Source of the DNA: Clostridiaceae bacterium JG1575
Lineage (GTDB): Bacteria; Bacillota; Clostridia; Clostridiales; Clostridiaceae
Assembly: GCA_002838815.1 (NCBI GenBank)
Contig: LQGW01000031.1
Span: 1 to 64,000, forward strand
Reading direction: 5' to 3'
Length of the DNA: 64,000 nt
In this document: in pieces, positions 16,527-24,986 of the stretch
Layout of the letters: the number at the start of each line of letters is the position of its first letter
Numbering within the stretch: the first letter of the stretch is position 1
Translations under genes and position numbers: made by a program
The notes under the pieces: generated by a model
Seen by the model: only the letters and a program-made list of their open reading frames with translations
Told to the model about the DNA's origin: nothing
Database searches by the model: none

Positions 16527-17653
16527 GGCGCCTCCTTATGCAATGCTTCGATGAGGTAGCCGCATTTTTCCATATGCCCGTTCAAGGGCCTGACGAGGTC
16601 CCCCGTTTGGTAGTAACAGCGCTTGTAATACTCGCTGCCACTGGTCTTAAGGGTGGCCTCTTGCACCAACGTCTTGGGCGGTTGGCAAAGAAAGCGCAGC
16701 GCCAAAGGCTCCTTGGGCTCCTTTGGGCTCGGAAAAACCGGCGCTGTTCCCTGCAATAGGTGTTCCAAGGACGCTTCCAACAAATCCACCCCATCGTAGT
16801 GCTTTAAGAGATTCCACATGTGACAGCCATCCAGGCGAGGCGTGATTTCGATGAAGAAGGGTTCTTCCCCTGCCTCGAGGATGATCTGAAAATAAGCGGG
16901 GCCGTTTAGGATCTCAAGACGCCGCAGAGCTTCTTGGGCCCGATGAGCCAAGCGCTTAGACACCTTCGGCGTCTCAAAGCGCGAGGGCACCCAGTGTTCC
17001 TTAATGATGCCCCCGGGCAGATCGTCAAAACTGATGCGATCCGAGAGCCTTAAATAGACCATCTCTCCCGCCACCATGTAAGCATTCAAAGAAACCTCGG
17101 GGCCCTGGATAAAGCGCTCCACAATGAGCTGCCCCGAGCGGGAGTGGGTCATGGCTTCGGCAAAGTGAGCCTCTAGATCCTCTAGACTTTTACAGCAAAA
17201 GACGCCGCGCTGTCCTTGAGAATCCACCGGCTTCATCATCACAGGGAAGGATTGGACTCCCCGAAGCTCCTCAAGCGTTGAAACCAGCGTATAGGGAACG
17301 TTCCCGGGAAACTGGGGTCCTAACCGTTCACGGAATCGATGTTTGACGTTGCAGTCCTTCGCCGTCTGCGCTGAAATAAAATGCGGCAGCGCCAGACGCC
17401 TTGAGACCTCCATGGCCGTCGGCATGGCCAAATCCGACCCCACCGAATACACGCAGTCCACCTCCTTTTCCTTGGCATAAGCCGTAACTCCTTCCACATC
17501 CACAATATTGATGATGCGGAATTCATCCACCAAGGGGATGCAGCGGTCGGTATCCGTATAGCTGCACGCAAAGACCTGATGGCCCCGTTCTTTGCAGTAG
17601 GTAATGGCATCGTATTGAGCGTTTCCCGCTCCCAAGATCAATAGTCGCTTCAT
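16508..17653 (-). CDS. ATP-grasp ligase of the glycan operon
   Basis: A 381-residue ATP-grasp protein. An N-terminal Rossmann-like preATP domain (MKRLLILGAGNAQYDAI; about 1-100) is followed by the ATP-grasp core, with PVMMKPVDSQGQRGVFC, VERFIQGPEVSLNAYM and the Mg-binding EITPRLDGCHMW. The C-terminal 80 residues are of unclear fold. Enzymes of this fold join a carboxylate to an amine through an acyl phosphate. Next to a sugar 4-aminotransferase, it would be suited to attach an amino acid or other acid to the sugar amine, but the substrate cannot be derived from sequence. It overlaps the GT2 stop by 4 bases (ATGA) and has GAGGAG in front of its ATG. Confidence 0.88.
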   Translation of the reverse strand: MKRLLILGAGNAQYDAITYCKERGHQVFACSYTDTDRCIPLVDEFRIINIVDVEGVTAYAKEKEVDCVYSVGSDLAMPTAMEVSRRLALPHFISAQTAKDCNVKHRFRERLGPQFPGNVPYTLVSTLEELRGVQSFPVMMKPVDSQGQRGVFCCKSLEDLEAHFAEAMTHSRSGQLIVERFIQGPEVSLNAYMVAGEMVYLRLSDRISFDDLPGGIIKEHWVPSRFETPKVSKRLAHRAQEALRRLEILNGPAYFQIILEAGEEPFFIEITPRLDGCHMWNLLKHYDGVDLLEASLEHLLQGTAPVFPSPKEPKEPLALRFLCQPPKTLVQEATLKTSGSEYYKRCYYQTGDLVRPLNGHMEKCGYLIEALHKEAPCIQKL

Positions 17654-18594
17654 GAGGTTCTCCTCTTCAAAGGCAGGTCCTCACTGCGGACCACGGTTCG
17701 TTTGACCCCAGTGGGCGCTGCCGTAATAACTTTTAATATGCGTGAGGCATAAAGCCCCAAGAAACCGCCGACAAAAGCCACAAGGCCCAGCAGCAACAAC
17801 AAAAGACAAACCAGATAATAAAGGGAATGGTGTCCCCAAAAGGCCCCAAGAATTCCCCCGAGAAGCAACGCGCCAAAACTTACGCCAATGAAAAGAGCTC
17901 CGCCTTTTAATAACAGCAGCGCCGGCTTTTCCGTATAGTTGAGCGTTGCCGACCAAAGCTTGAGTGATTTTTTAAAGGTGTAGCCCGATTCCCCGCAGCA
18001 GCGTTCAAAATGCGCCACCGGCTGGTTCACTACATCCTTGGTCACTCGGACGAACGTTGCCTGAATGTCCGTAAATTCGGAACAATAGGTCACCATTTCC
18101 TCCACGACAAAGCGCCGAGCCGCCCAAAAGCTGGTCGCGACCCAAGGGTCCTTTTTGTCCAAAAACCAGCGGATCACCTGGTGGTGCACCCACGAAGTAC
18201 AGCGCTTTTTCAGCGAGTGGGAGGAATGGTCGTACCGGGCATAGACAACGTCATGCCCTTCGTTGAGTTTTTCCAAGAGTTTGCCAATCTGTGAGGGATG
18301 GGTTTGCAGATCGTCGTCCAAGTTGATGAATATTTCTCCGCTGCCCTCACGCAGCCCCATCAAGATGGCGTTGTGCTGCCCCATATTTTTGGCCAGGTCC
18401 AAGCCGAGGATCCTAGGATGGGTGCGAGCGATGCGGGTGATTTCGGCAAAGGTCTCGTCCGGGGATCCATCGTTGATGAGAATCAACTCGTAGTCCTCGA
18501 TGCCGAGCTTGGCCAAGGCTTCTTCCGTCTCCCGCACCGTATTCTCCAAGAAGGCGGCGGAACGGTAACAGGCCATGGTAATGGTATAAATCAT
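17650..18594 (-). CDS. GT2 polyprenyl-phosphate glycosyltransferase (GtrB/ArnC-like)
   Basis: 314 residues. The N-terminal GT-A domain has ILINDGSPDETF (about 38-49), a LAKNMGQHNAILMGLREG stretch and the DDD metal-binding triad at 93-95 (NLDDDLQTHP). Two C-terminal membrane helices follow (about 225-250 and 258-285). This is the layout of dolichol/undecaprenyl-phosphate sugar synthases such as ArnC, GtrB and DPM1. It should move the sugar from its nucleotide carrier to undecaprenyl phosphate at the inner membrane face. It overlaps the upstream GT-C gene by 4 bases (ATGA), so the two are translationally coupled, the expected pairing of donor-maker and user. Confidence 0.92.
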   Translation of the reverse strand: MIYTITMACYRSAAFLENTVRETEEALAKLGIEDYELILINDGSPDETFAEITRIARTHPRILGLDLAKNMGQHNAILMGLREGSGEIFINLDDDLQTHPSQIGKLLEKLNEGHDVVYARYDHSSHSLKKRCTSWVHHQVIRWFLDKKDPWVATSFWAARRFVVEEMVTYCSEFTDIQATFVRVTKDVVNQPVAHFERCCGESGYTFKKSLKLWSATLNYTEKPALLLLKGGALFIGVSFGALLLGGILGAFWGHHSLYYLVCLLLLLLGLVAFVGGFLGLYASRILKVITAAPTGVKRTVVRSEDLPLKRRTS

Positions 18595-20489
18595 TGAGTG
18601 CCTCCCTTAGGGGCGTGGTAGACCCGAAAATAATCGTTTTGATACGTTTCAATATATCGGTTCTCTTTTAAGTAATCTTCAAGAACCGTTCGTTTTTGAG
18701 CATAGGCCCGGGTGGTTTCCCGCAGCAGTAATTCCTCATAGTTGCCTTGTGCAAATCCATGATAAGGATCCGTGCGATTGACAATGATGAGGGGCAAGGG
18801 ACCTGCGCCCTCTTTTTTGTGGGCAAGGTCTTGCACAAATTCACTCGTCAGATAGGAATACACCGTAATCCAAGGATGGACATAGGCTTCCTTGCCCGTG
18901 AGGACGTAGAAAAGGACGCTGTTGCCAAAAACCATCAGGGTTTTTGGGTATTGCGGATGCTCCTTGATGTGATCCACTACACCTTGCAGCGCCTGTGCCT
19001 CTCGCACCGTCGTGCGGACGCCGCGCACCATGGGCGCCTGGACCGTCGCCGTAAGGGCGAAGGGATTGGCGTCATCGTACATGTTGATGGTTGCCATATG
19101 AAAAAGCAACGGACCGGTGAGGCTCAGGCAAAGCACAACGGCCAAGAGCCTGCGACCTCTTTGAAGGTGCAACGGATAGGCAAACACGACGTGTGGCCCG
19201 ATGCCCTTTCGGGCCACACCGCCGATGAAAAAGAAAAACAGCGGCAAGAGGATCCAGGTGCCCATGATGGTGTGGCGAAGCCGCGCCGCGGAGCCCACAA
19301 AGCTTAAAAAAAGGACAAAGGTTCCCAAAAAAGCCAAAAGCATGCTTCGATGCTCGGGATCCCGGCGCCCGCGAAGACTTTGCACGATCTCATTGAGAGC
19401 CGTGCAAAGGAGCGCCCCGTGCAGCAACCAGTTGAAGCCCGTCATGCTGGCCCAATTTTTCGGAAATACACCGAAAAAGTACGTGAACAGCACCAAAAAC
19501 AGCCCTACTAAAAAAATCCAAAGCGCACGGATCCCATAGGCCAGCCATCGCTTGCCCTTAAGGAGCGAATGCTCTGACCAAAGGGTGCCCACCAAAGAGA
19601 AAAAGAAGATCCCGAAGGCCAACAGCATGCCGTAGGCCGTATCCGCGACCAGGTATTTTATCATACGGGTCACCGAGTAGAGATTGGACCCTCCCGTACC
19701 GCCCAACACCTTTAGGCGAAGGGCCTCCTGCGCGATGCGCTGGTTCACGCCAAGCAAGGCATACCCCCCCGCCATGCAAAGAAGGCATAAAGCAACGCCG
19801 CCGACAAACGAGAGGCCGATGCCCCAAAGGGTCCGCCCCTTGAAGCGGCACCCTTTGGCAAACAGCACGCAAAAAGGCAGGTAGAGTAAGCCAAGGATGC
19901 TGGTAATCCGCGCCAAAAGAGCCGCCCCAGCAAAAAGACCGGCGAGAAAGAACGTCCGATACGCCTTCCATTGCTTTTGAGGCCCTGGCGTTTGACACGA
20001 GGTGCCTGCGTCCTCCTTTGCCCTTTGGACCAAGAGGGCGTCAAAGCCGCGGTAGATCCACAATGCCGCGAAGACCTGAAGCACCATGTTGAACTGGTGA
20101 AAATTAAAAATTTTAATGTAGGTGGTGGTGAGGCACACCGAGCCTGCCGTGCCAAGAAGCGAGGCCTTTTCCCCCAGGGGCTTCTTCAGCGTATGATAAG
20201 TGAACAAGGCCAAAACAAGAATCAAGACGGCCTCCAAAAGCTGCAACCCCAAAAGCTCGAATCCCGGGAAAAGCCGCAGGAAGAACGCCCCCACCAAGGT
20301 GGAGAGGTAGGTGAAGAGGGACGCCTTAGGAGTTGTGGGATAACGATACCAGTAAAGGTAGCCCCCGGTGTCTGCAGTATCGAGCCCCAATACGCTGTAA
20401 AGCAGGGGAACAATAAAAATGACGGCCCATAATAAATAAGAGTACTTCGTCCATGGGGTTCTTTGTTTGCGCATTGCTCGTTTGATCAT
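18591..20489 (-). CDS. GT-C type multi-span glycosyltransferase (ArnT/GtrC-like role)
   Basis: A 632-residue integral membrane protein with about eleven predicted helices and a C-terminal outside domain of about 150 residues (from about 480). The first loop contains DTADTGGYLYWYRYP, an acidic pair after the first helix of the kind that serves as catalytic site in GT-C enzymes using polyprenyl-phosphate sugars. No closer family could be named; similarity to ArnT/PMT is in layout only. AAAAGGAAG precedes the ATG at 20489. It is coupled to the GT2 gene by an ATGA overlap. Predicted task is transfer of the flipped sugar to an extracytoplasmic acceptor. Confidence 0.8.
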   Translation of the reverse strand: MIKRAMRKQRTPWTKYSYLLWAVIFIVPLLYSVLGLDTADTGGYLYWYRYPTTPKASLFTYLSTLVGAFFLRLFPGFELLGLQLLEAVLILVLALFTYHTLKKPLGEKASLLGTAGSVCLTTTYIKIFNFHQFNMVLQVFAALWIYRGFDALLVQRAKEDAGTSCQTPGPQKQWKAYRTFFLAGLFAGAALLARITSILGLLYLPFCVLFAKGCRFKGRTLWGIGLSFVGGVALCLLCMAGGYALLGVNQRIAQEALRLKVLGGTGGSNLYSVTRMIKYLVADTAYGMLLAFGIFFFSLVGTLWSEHSLLKGKRWLAYGIRALWIFLVGLFLVLFTYFFGVFPKNWASMTGFNWLLHGALLCTALNEIVQSLRGRRDPEHRSMLLAFLGTFVLFLSFVGSAARLRHTIMGTWILLPLFFFFIGGVARKGIGPHVVFAYPLHLQRGRRLLAVVLCLSLTGPLLFHMATINMYDDANPFALTATVQAPMVRGVRTTVREAQALQGVVDHIKEHPQYPKTLMVFGNSVLFYVLTGKEAYVHPWITVYSYLTSEFVQDLAHKKEGAGPLPLIIVNRTDPYHGFAQGNYEELLLRETTRAYAQKRTVLEDYLKENRYIETYQNDYFRVYHAPKGGTQ

Positions 20490-20544
20490 CCGTTGCTTCC
20501 TTTTTCGTTTTCCTTTCGTCGCTTCATGGGACCGCGCCAGAGGC

Positions 20545-21690
20545 TTATCGGCGCCCCAAGATGTCTGTTATTTCGTGAACGATGCGCAAGGCGTCCGCCG
20601 GCTCCATCTGAGCATAAAGAGGCAGCCGCAGGGTTCTTGCGCCCAGATCCTCTGTGACGGGGCAGGAGCTTTCCCCTAAATTCAAGCCTAAAGGCGCCGA
20701 ATGCAGCGGCACATAGCAGATGTAGGTGCTGATGCCGCGCTCTTTGAGCTTTGACATGAGTTCATCCCGATCCTTGGGCGTGGGCAGCTGAATGTTGAAC
20801 ATATGCGCATTATGCGTGCAATACGCCGGCACCACCGGGCGCTTGAGCCACCTTTGCTCTTGTGCCTGCGCCAAGCCATCGTAATAGGTCTGCCAAACGG
20901 CCATGCGCCGATCAAAAATTTCCTCGTAGCGCTCGAGCTGAGCCGCCAAAAGAGCCGCCAAAAGATCCGAAGGCAAAAACGAAGATCCCACCCGGTGCCA
21001 CGTGTATTTGTCCACCAGTCCCTTGAGCACTTCCTTGCGATTGGTCCCCTTCTCGCGGATCATCTCGGCTTCCCGAAGATCCTCCTGCGTGGTGAATATG
21101 GCAGCCCCGCCCTCTCCCATGCAAAAGTTCTTGGTTTCATGGAAAGAGTAGCACCCCATGTGTCCCAACAGGCCGCAAGGTCGCCCCTTATAGGTGGACC
21201 CCACGCTTTGCGCCGCATCTTCAATGACCAAAAGCTGGTGCGCATCGGCCAGGGTGAGAATCGGATCCATGTCGCAGGGAATGCCCGCATAATCCACCGT
21301 CACAATAGCCTTGGTCTTGGGGGTGATCAGCGCTTCGATCTTTTTTTCGTCCAAATTCATCGTGTCGGGCCGTATGTCGCAGAACACGGGAACCGCGCCT
21401 CGAAGCATGAAGGCATTCACCGTGGAAGAGAAGGTAAAGGAAGGCGTAATGACTTCGTCTCCCGGCTCGATCTTCGCCACAAGAAACGCCAGTTCCAAGG
21501 CATCGGTACCGGAGCTCGTTAAAAGAAAGCGCTCAATGCCAAAGCGCCGGCGAAAGGCTTCCTCCACTTTATGGGTATAGGGACCATCCCCGGACAGACG
21601 GCTGCTTTTTAAAGCATCCAGAACATAGGCTTCTTCGAGGTCTGTGATCCAAGGCTTGTTGAAGGGAATGACGGAATTTATTTTCTGCAT
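20545..21690 (-). CDS. DegT/WecE-family dTDP-sugar 4-aminotransferase
   Basis: A 381-residue PLP enzyme. FNKPWITDLEEAYVLDAL and RLSGDGPYTHKVEE at the start match the WecE (RffA) group that makes dTDP-4-amino-4,6-dideoxy sugars. PSFTFSSTVNAF, the Asp of EDAAQ (158) and the PLP lysine in SFHETKN (Lys 187) are present. It overlaps the Gfo/Idh gene by 13 bases. In the operon the substrate would be the 4-keto sugar after 2-deoxygenation and 3-keto reduction, giving a 4-amino-2,4,6-trideoxyhexose. If it acted before the 2,3-dehydratase it would make the simple 4-amino-4,6-dideoxy sugar instead, leaving the dehydratase without its 4-keto substrate. The first order is therefore favoured. Confidence 0.93.
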   Translation of the reverse strand: MQKINSVIPFNKPWITDLEEAYVLDALKSSRLSGDGPYTHKVEEAFRRRFGIERFLLTSSGTDALELAFLVAKIEPGDEVITPSFTFSSTVNAFMLRGAVPVFCDIRPDTMNLDEKKIEALITPKTKAIVTVDYAGIPCDMDPILTLADAHQLLVIEDAAQSVGSTYKGRPCGLLGHMGCYSFHETKNFCMGEGGAAIFTTQEDLREAEMIREKGTNRKEVLKGLVDKYTWHRVGSSFLPSDLLAALLAAQLERYEEIFDRRMAVWQTYYDGLAQAQEQRWLKRPVVPAYCTHNAHMFNIQLPTPKDRDELMSKLKERGISTYICYVPLHSAPLGLNLGESSCPVTEDLGARTLRLPLYAQMEPADALRIVHEITDILGRR

Positions 21691-22658
21691 GGTTTGTTTC
21701 CTTTCGATGCGGCACGCAACTCATCCAAGAGCGCCTGCTGTCTTAAGAGGGTTTGGTGATGCTTCAAGCGAAGGGCCGGGGCGTCCATGAGGGTGCAAAA
21801 ATGCGCCAAGGATTGGGCAAAGGCGTTGTCCGCCCCAAGGCTCACTTCTTCTTGGCCTTTGGGGGATGAACTCACTGCCCGCGCCTCATGCTCTGGAGGA
21901 CTGGTATAAATGCGGTCCGTGGTCAAAAGAGCCCGGGCGCCGTGGAGCTCCAAAGTGCATTGGTAGGCGTTGTCCATGCCGTAAAAGCCTTGGAACAGCT
22001 CTCCCTTGGTCCCCGATAAGGTGAAGGTGCCATAGGTATCGACTCCGTACTGCGGATCCACGAAGGATTCCGCGCTGAGGACCTTGGGGTCTTCTAAAAG
22101 ATCCAATGCCGCCCGCGCAACGTAGCCTCCGGCGTCCAAAAGGGCGCCTCCTCCGAGATCTTTTTGATAGCGGAAATCATTGGGCCCCCGCTTGGGAAAG
22201 CAAAAGCTCGATCGAATCAGGCGAAGGGGCCCGGGCGCCAGATCTTGCCAAACTTGCTGAAGCTTGGTCCACTGGCGGTGGTATAAAAACATATAATTTT
22301 CATGGACGACCAGATTCTTTTTTTGAGCTCGTTTCAAAAGAATTCGAGCCTCCTCACCGTTCAAGGTCAGTGGTTTTTCCAAAAAAACGTGCTTGCCCGC
22401 TTCCAGCGCCGCCATGGCGGCTTCAAAATGAAGCGCTGGCGGCAGCGGAAGGTAGAGGGCGTCCACTTCGGGGTTGTCTATTAGAGATTCATAGCCCGTG
22501 GTTACGTGTAAGCCGAACTCCTTGGCCATAGCCAGGGAGCGCTCGCTTTCTTCGCGTACCGCCAGATGGCGGCAACGGACGTTGGGAACGTGTTCTAGAG
22601 CGGGCAAAAAGCGATTTTTCGCGATGCTGGCCGCTCCTAATATGCCAATTTCTATCAT
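21678..22658 (-). CDS. Gfo/Idh/MocA-family oxidoreductase, likely sugar 3-ketoreductase
   Basis: A 326-residue NAD(P)-dependent enzyme: Rossmann start IGILGAASIAKNRFLPAL, the family EKP motif (94-96) with Lys 95, and GGGALLDAGGYVARAAL with Tyr 179. This Lys/Tyr arrangement is the one used by deoxysugar C-3 ketoreductases of the KijD10/TylC1 group. These reduce the unstable 3,4-diketo-2,6-dideoxy product of a 2,3-dehydratase. The dehydratase gene lies directly upstream (10-base gap), which strongly supports this reading. GAAAGGG is before the ATG. Other Gfo/Idh sugar dehydrogenase functions cannot be excluded by sequence alone. Confidence 0.9.
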   Translation of the reverse strand: MIEIGILGAASIAKNRFLPALEHVPNVRCRHLAVREESERSLAMAKEFGLHVTTGYESLIDNPEVDALYLPLPPALHFEAAMAALEAGKHVFLEKPLTLNGEEARILLKRAQKKNLVVHENYMFLYHRQWTKLQQVWQDLAPGPLRLIRSSFCFPKRGPNDFRYQKDLGGGALLDAGGYVARAALDLLEDPKVLSAESFVDPQYGVDTYGTFTLSGTKGELFQGFYGMDNAYQCTLELHGARALLTTDRIYTSPPEHEARAVSSSPKGQEEVSLGADNAFAQSLAHFCTLMDAPALRLKHHQTLLRQQALLDELRAASKGNKPCRK

Positions 22659-22668
22659 TTTTTCCCTT

Positions 22669-24051
22669 TCACTTTGTAAAATCCAGGAGGGCCAAGAGAT
22701 TTCGCAGCTGAATGTTCAAGACGTTGTTGGCTTCCATAAGCCGAAGCAGGGTGTGATAATCCAGCCAAAGATAGGATGCGTCGCCGCCCACGAAAGACTG
22801 TAGGACGTCATAATCCCCCTCTAAAATGTAATTGAGGTTTTCTTCGTGGTAGAACCGTCCCCCCTCCTCGGAGAGCACCCGGCAAGCCAAGTGCGTTTTT
22901 TCATCCGCCATCAACTCCTGAAGATGAGCGGTGAGGGCTGTGGCTATGGGAACTTCACCGGCCTCCCACTGCGCCGTGGGCCCCCACTCGACGCTGTCAA
23001 AGGTTCCGGCCTCTTGAGACAGGTGCACTAAAAATACGAAGCGACCCTCCAAGCGGGCGCAAACCAAAATAAAACAGGCGCGCCCCTTGGCTGCAAAAAG
23101 CGGCTGGTGCCAATGGCGCACTTCTCGCCCTTCAATCTCAATTTCAAAAAAGCAGACTTCAAAGGGCGCGCCCTTTGGGTTGTAAATCCGCTCCGGTTCA
23201 ATGACCCATTGGTTGAGCTGTTGCAGCGGCACCAGCCTACGCCGCGCCGGAGCAAACATCTTTTGGTTGTTGAGGCAATGGAATGCTTCGTTTCGTTTGT
23301 TTCGCCCATCCCCTTTCATACTTTGGAAAAGGGGATCCCCTTCAAGGAACCCGCCCTCATCCGAAGGTCCAAACCCAAAGGGCAGGCCCGAGAGCACCGT
23401 GCGGGTATCCATGTTGACGATGTTGTCATAAGTGAGCAGCTCATGAATCTGCCCCAGGGTCATCCAGCGCCAATTGGCGTAAAGGGGAACCTCCTGCTTC
23501 GTCAGCACCACCATGTTTCGATTGCGCTTGCCTAAGAACCGGGCCGCCTGCTCGGATTGAATCTGATCGTAGAGAATTTCATGCTTACGCGCGTCGCGAA
23601 AAAATGAGAGGTATTTGGGCTGCGCCCCTCCATGCTTTTGGGTAAAGTTGCTCTTGGTCGCCTGCAGGGTCGGCGAGAGCTGTATTTTGTTGATGTTGCC
23701 CGGTTCAATTTTGGCCTGCATTAAAAAGTGCAATACGCCCCCGAAAAACCGACAAAGGATGCCCAAAAATCCAATTTCATCCTGGAGAAGAATCGGCTGA
23801 TCCACGAGGCAGTCTCCCAAATAGGCTTCCAACCCTGCCACCTGAAAAAAAGTGCCGCCGTCGTTGCGCAAAACGCCCGTTTCTTCGTCCAAAGACCATC
23901 CGCGACATTCGTTGAGGCTTTCCCGCTGGATCTTGACGTGGGTTTCTTCATTAAGGTCGTGGATCCATTGAAGAATCTCTGCTGTGGGGGCGCCTCGACC
24001 CACTCGATCCTGCCACGAAGCCATGAGGTCCCATTTTCTTGAAGAATTCAC
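22669..24051 (-). CDS. NDP-hexose 2,3-dehydratase
   Basis: A 460-residue protein of the EvaA/TylX3/OleV type, which removes the 2-hydroxyl of dTDP-4-keto-6-deoxyglucose. The family consists of two repeats. The first shows QAKIEPGN (112-119) and QLSPTLQATKSN (124-135), both hallmark stretches. The second (about 345-400) shows FEIEIEGREVRHWHQPLF and EAGTFDSVEWGPTAQ. Best known from antibiotic sugar pathways in actinomycetes, it is unusual in a Bacillota cell-surface operon. The start is a GTG at 24051 overlapping the rmlA stop by 4 bases (GTGA), with GGGAGGAAG in front. A complete pathway partner, the 3-ketoreductase, follows it. Confidence 0.93.
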   Translation of the reverse strand: MNSSRKWDLMASWQDRVGRGAPTAEILQWIHDLNEETHVKIQRESLNECRGWSLDEETGVLRNDGGTFFQVAGLEAYLGDCLVDQPILLQDEIGFLGILCRFFGGVLHFLMQAKIEPGNINKIQLSPTLQATKSNFTQKHGGAQPKYLSFFRDARKHEILYDQIQSEQAARFLGKRNRNMVVLTKQEVPLYANWRWMTLGQIHELLTYDNIVNMDTRTVLSGLPFGFGPSDEGGFLEGDPLFQSMKGDGRNKRNEAFHCLNNQKMFAPARRRLVPLQQLNQWVIEPERIYNPKGAPFEVCFFEIEIEGREVRHWHQPLFAAKGRACFILVCARLEGRFVFLVHLSQEAGTFDSVEWGPTAQWEAGEVPIATALTAHLQELMADEKTHLACRVLSEEGGRFYHEENLNYILEGDYDVLQSFVGGDASYLWLDYHTLLRLMEANNVLNIQLRNLLALLDFTK

Positions 24052-24986
24052 GAAAGGGCTTCCTCCCGCATCGGACGCTGCTCCCTGGCAATGCGCTCCA
24101 GATAATGCCCATACTCCGTATTTTTATGCTTTTGTGCAATGCCTTGAAGCGCTTTTGCCGTGATATATCCCAAGCGGTAACAAATCTCTTCAATGCAGGC
24201 GACGTAGAGGCCTTGGCGCTCCTGAATGGTCTGCACGTACTCCGCCGCAGCTAAAAGAGCCTTGGGGTTTCCGGTATCGAGCCAAGCCGTACCCCGCCCG
24301 ATGCGCTTGATGCGCAATTTTCCTTGACGCAAATATTCGTTATTCACCGCCGTGATTTCAAGCTCTCCACGAGCCGAAGGTTGAACCTTTTTGGCAATTT
24401 CAACGACCTGATTGTCGTAAAAGTAAATCCCCGGAACTGCATAATCGGACTTGGGTCGGGTCGGCTTTTCTTCGAGGGTCAAGACCCGTCCGTCCGGCGT
24501 GAAGCTAACTACTCCGTAGTCGGAAGGGTTGGTCACCCGATACCCGAAAATATAGGCCCCCTCTTTTAGTTGCGCCGCTTCTTGCAACGTATTCGCCCAG
24601 CCCTCGCCATGGAAGATGTTGTCCCCCAGGGCCAAGGCCACGGGGTGCTTCCCGATGAACGATTCACTGATGATGAAGGCCTCGGCCAGGCCTTTGGGCT
24701 CTTCTTGCACAAGATATTCAAAATGCACACCCAAATCACTGCCATCCCCCAGATGCTGACGAAACAAGTCCAAATGCATGGGCGTGGAAATGATGAGGAT
24801 GTCCCGAATGCCCGCCAGTAAGAGATTCGACAGCGAGTAGTAGATCATGGGTTTGTCGTAAATGTTGAGGATTTGTTTGGAAATGGCCTTGGTCAAGGGA
24901 TACAGGCGCGTGCCCATCCCTCCCGCTAAAACGATGCCCTTCATCGCTTGGGGGAACTCCTCAGACTGTTTGTTGTTCTTTTTCAT
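24048..24986 (-). CDS. rmlA: Glucose-1-phosphate thymidylyltransferase
   Basis: Makes dTDP-glucose from glucose-1-phosphate and dTTP. 312 residues with the nucleotidyl-transfer signature GIVLAGGMGTRLYPLTKAIS, DKPMIYYSLSNLLLAGI, LALGDNIFHGEGW and EEKPTRPKSDYAVPGIYFYD. The usual length is about 290; the extra 14 N-terminal residues depend on the start at 24986, which has ACGGAGG. An internal ATG at residue 15 would give the standard length, but its upstream site is poorer. First gene of the glycan operon, coupled to the 2,3-dehydratase by a 4-base overlap. rmlC and rmlD, needed for rhamnose, are not in the operon. Confidence 0.96.
   Translation of the reverse strand: MKKNNKQSEEFPQAMKGIVLAGGMGTRLYPLTKAISKQILNIYDKPMIYYSLSNLLLAGIRDILIISTPMHLDLFRQHLGDGSDLGVHFEYLVQEEPKGLAEAFIISESFIGKHPVALALGDNIFHGEGWANTLQEAAQLKEGAYIFGYRVTNPSDYGVVSFTPDGRVLTLEEKPTRPKSDYAVPGIYFYDNQVVEIAKKVQPSARGELEITAVNNEYLRQGKLRIKRIGRGTAWLDTGNPKALLAAAEYVQTIQERQGLYVACIEEICYRLGYITAKALQGIAQKHKNTEYGHYLERIAREQRPMREEALS

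Noticed and set aside
20803-21522. Open frame of 239 codons on the plus strand
   Set aside because: It lies fully antisense to the aminotransferase gene, has no ribosome site and reads as a shadow of its codon pattern.
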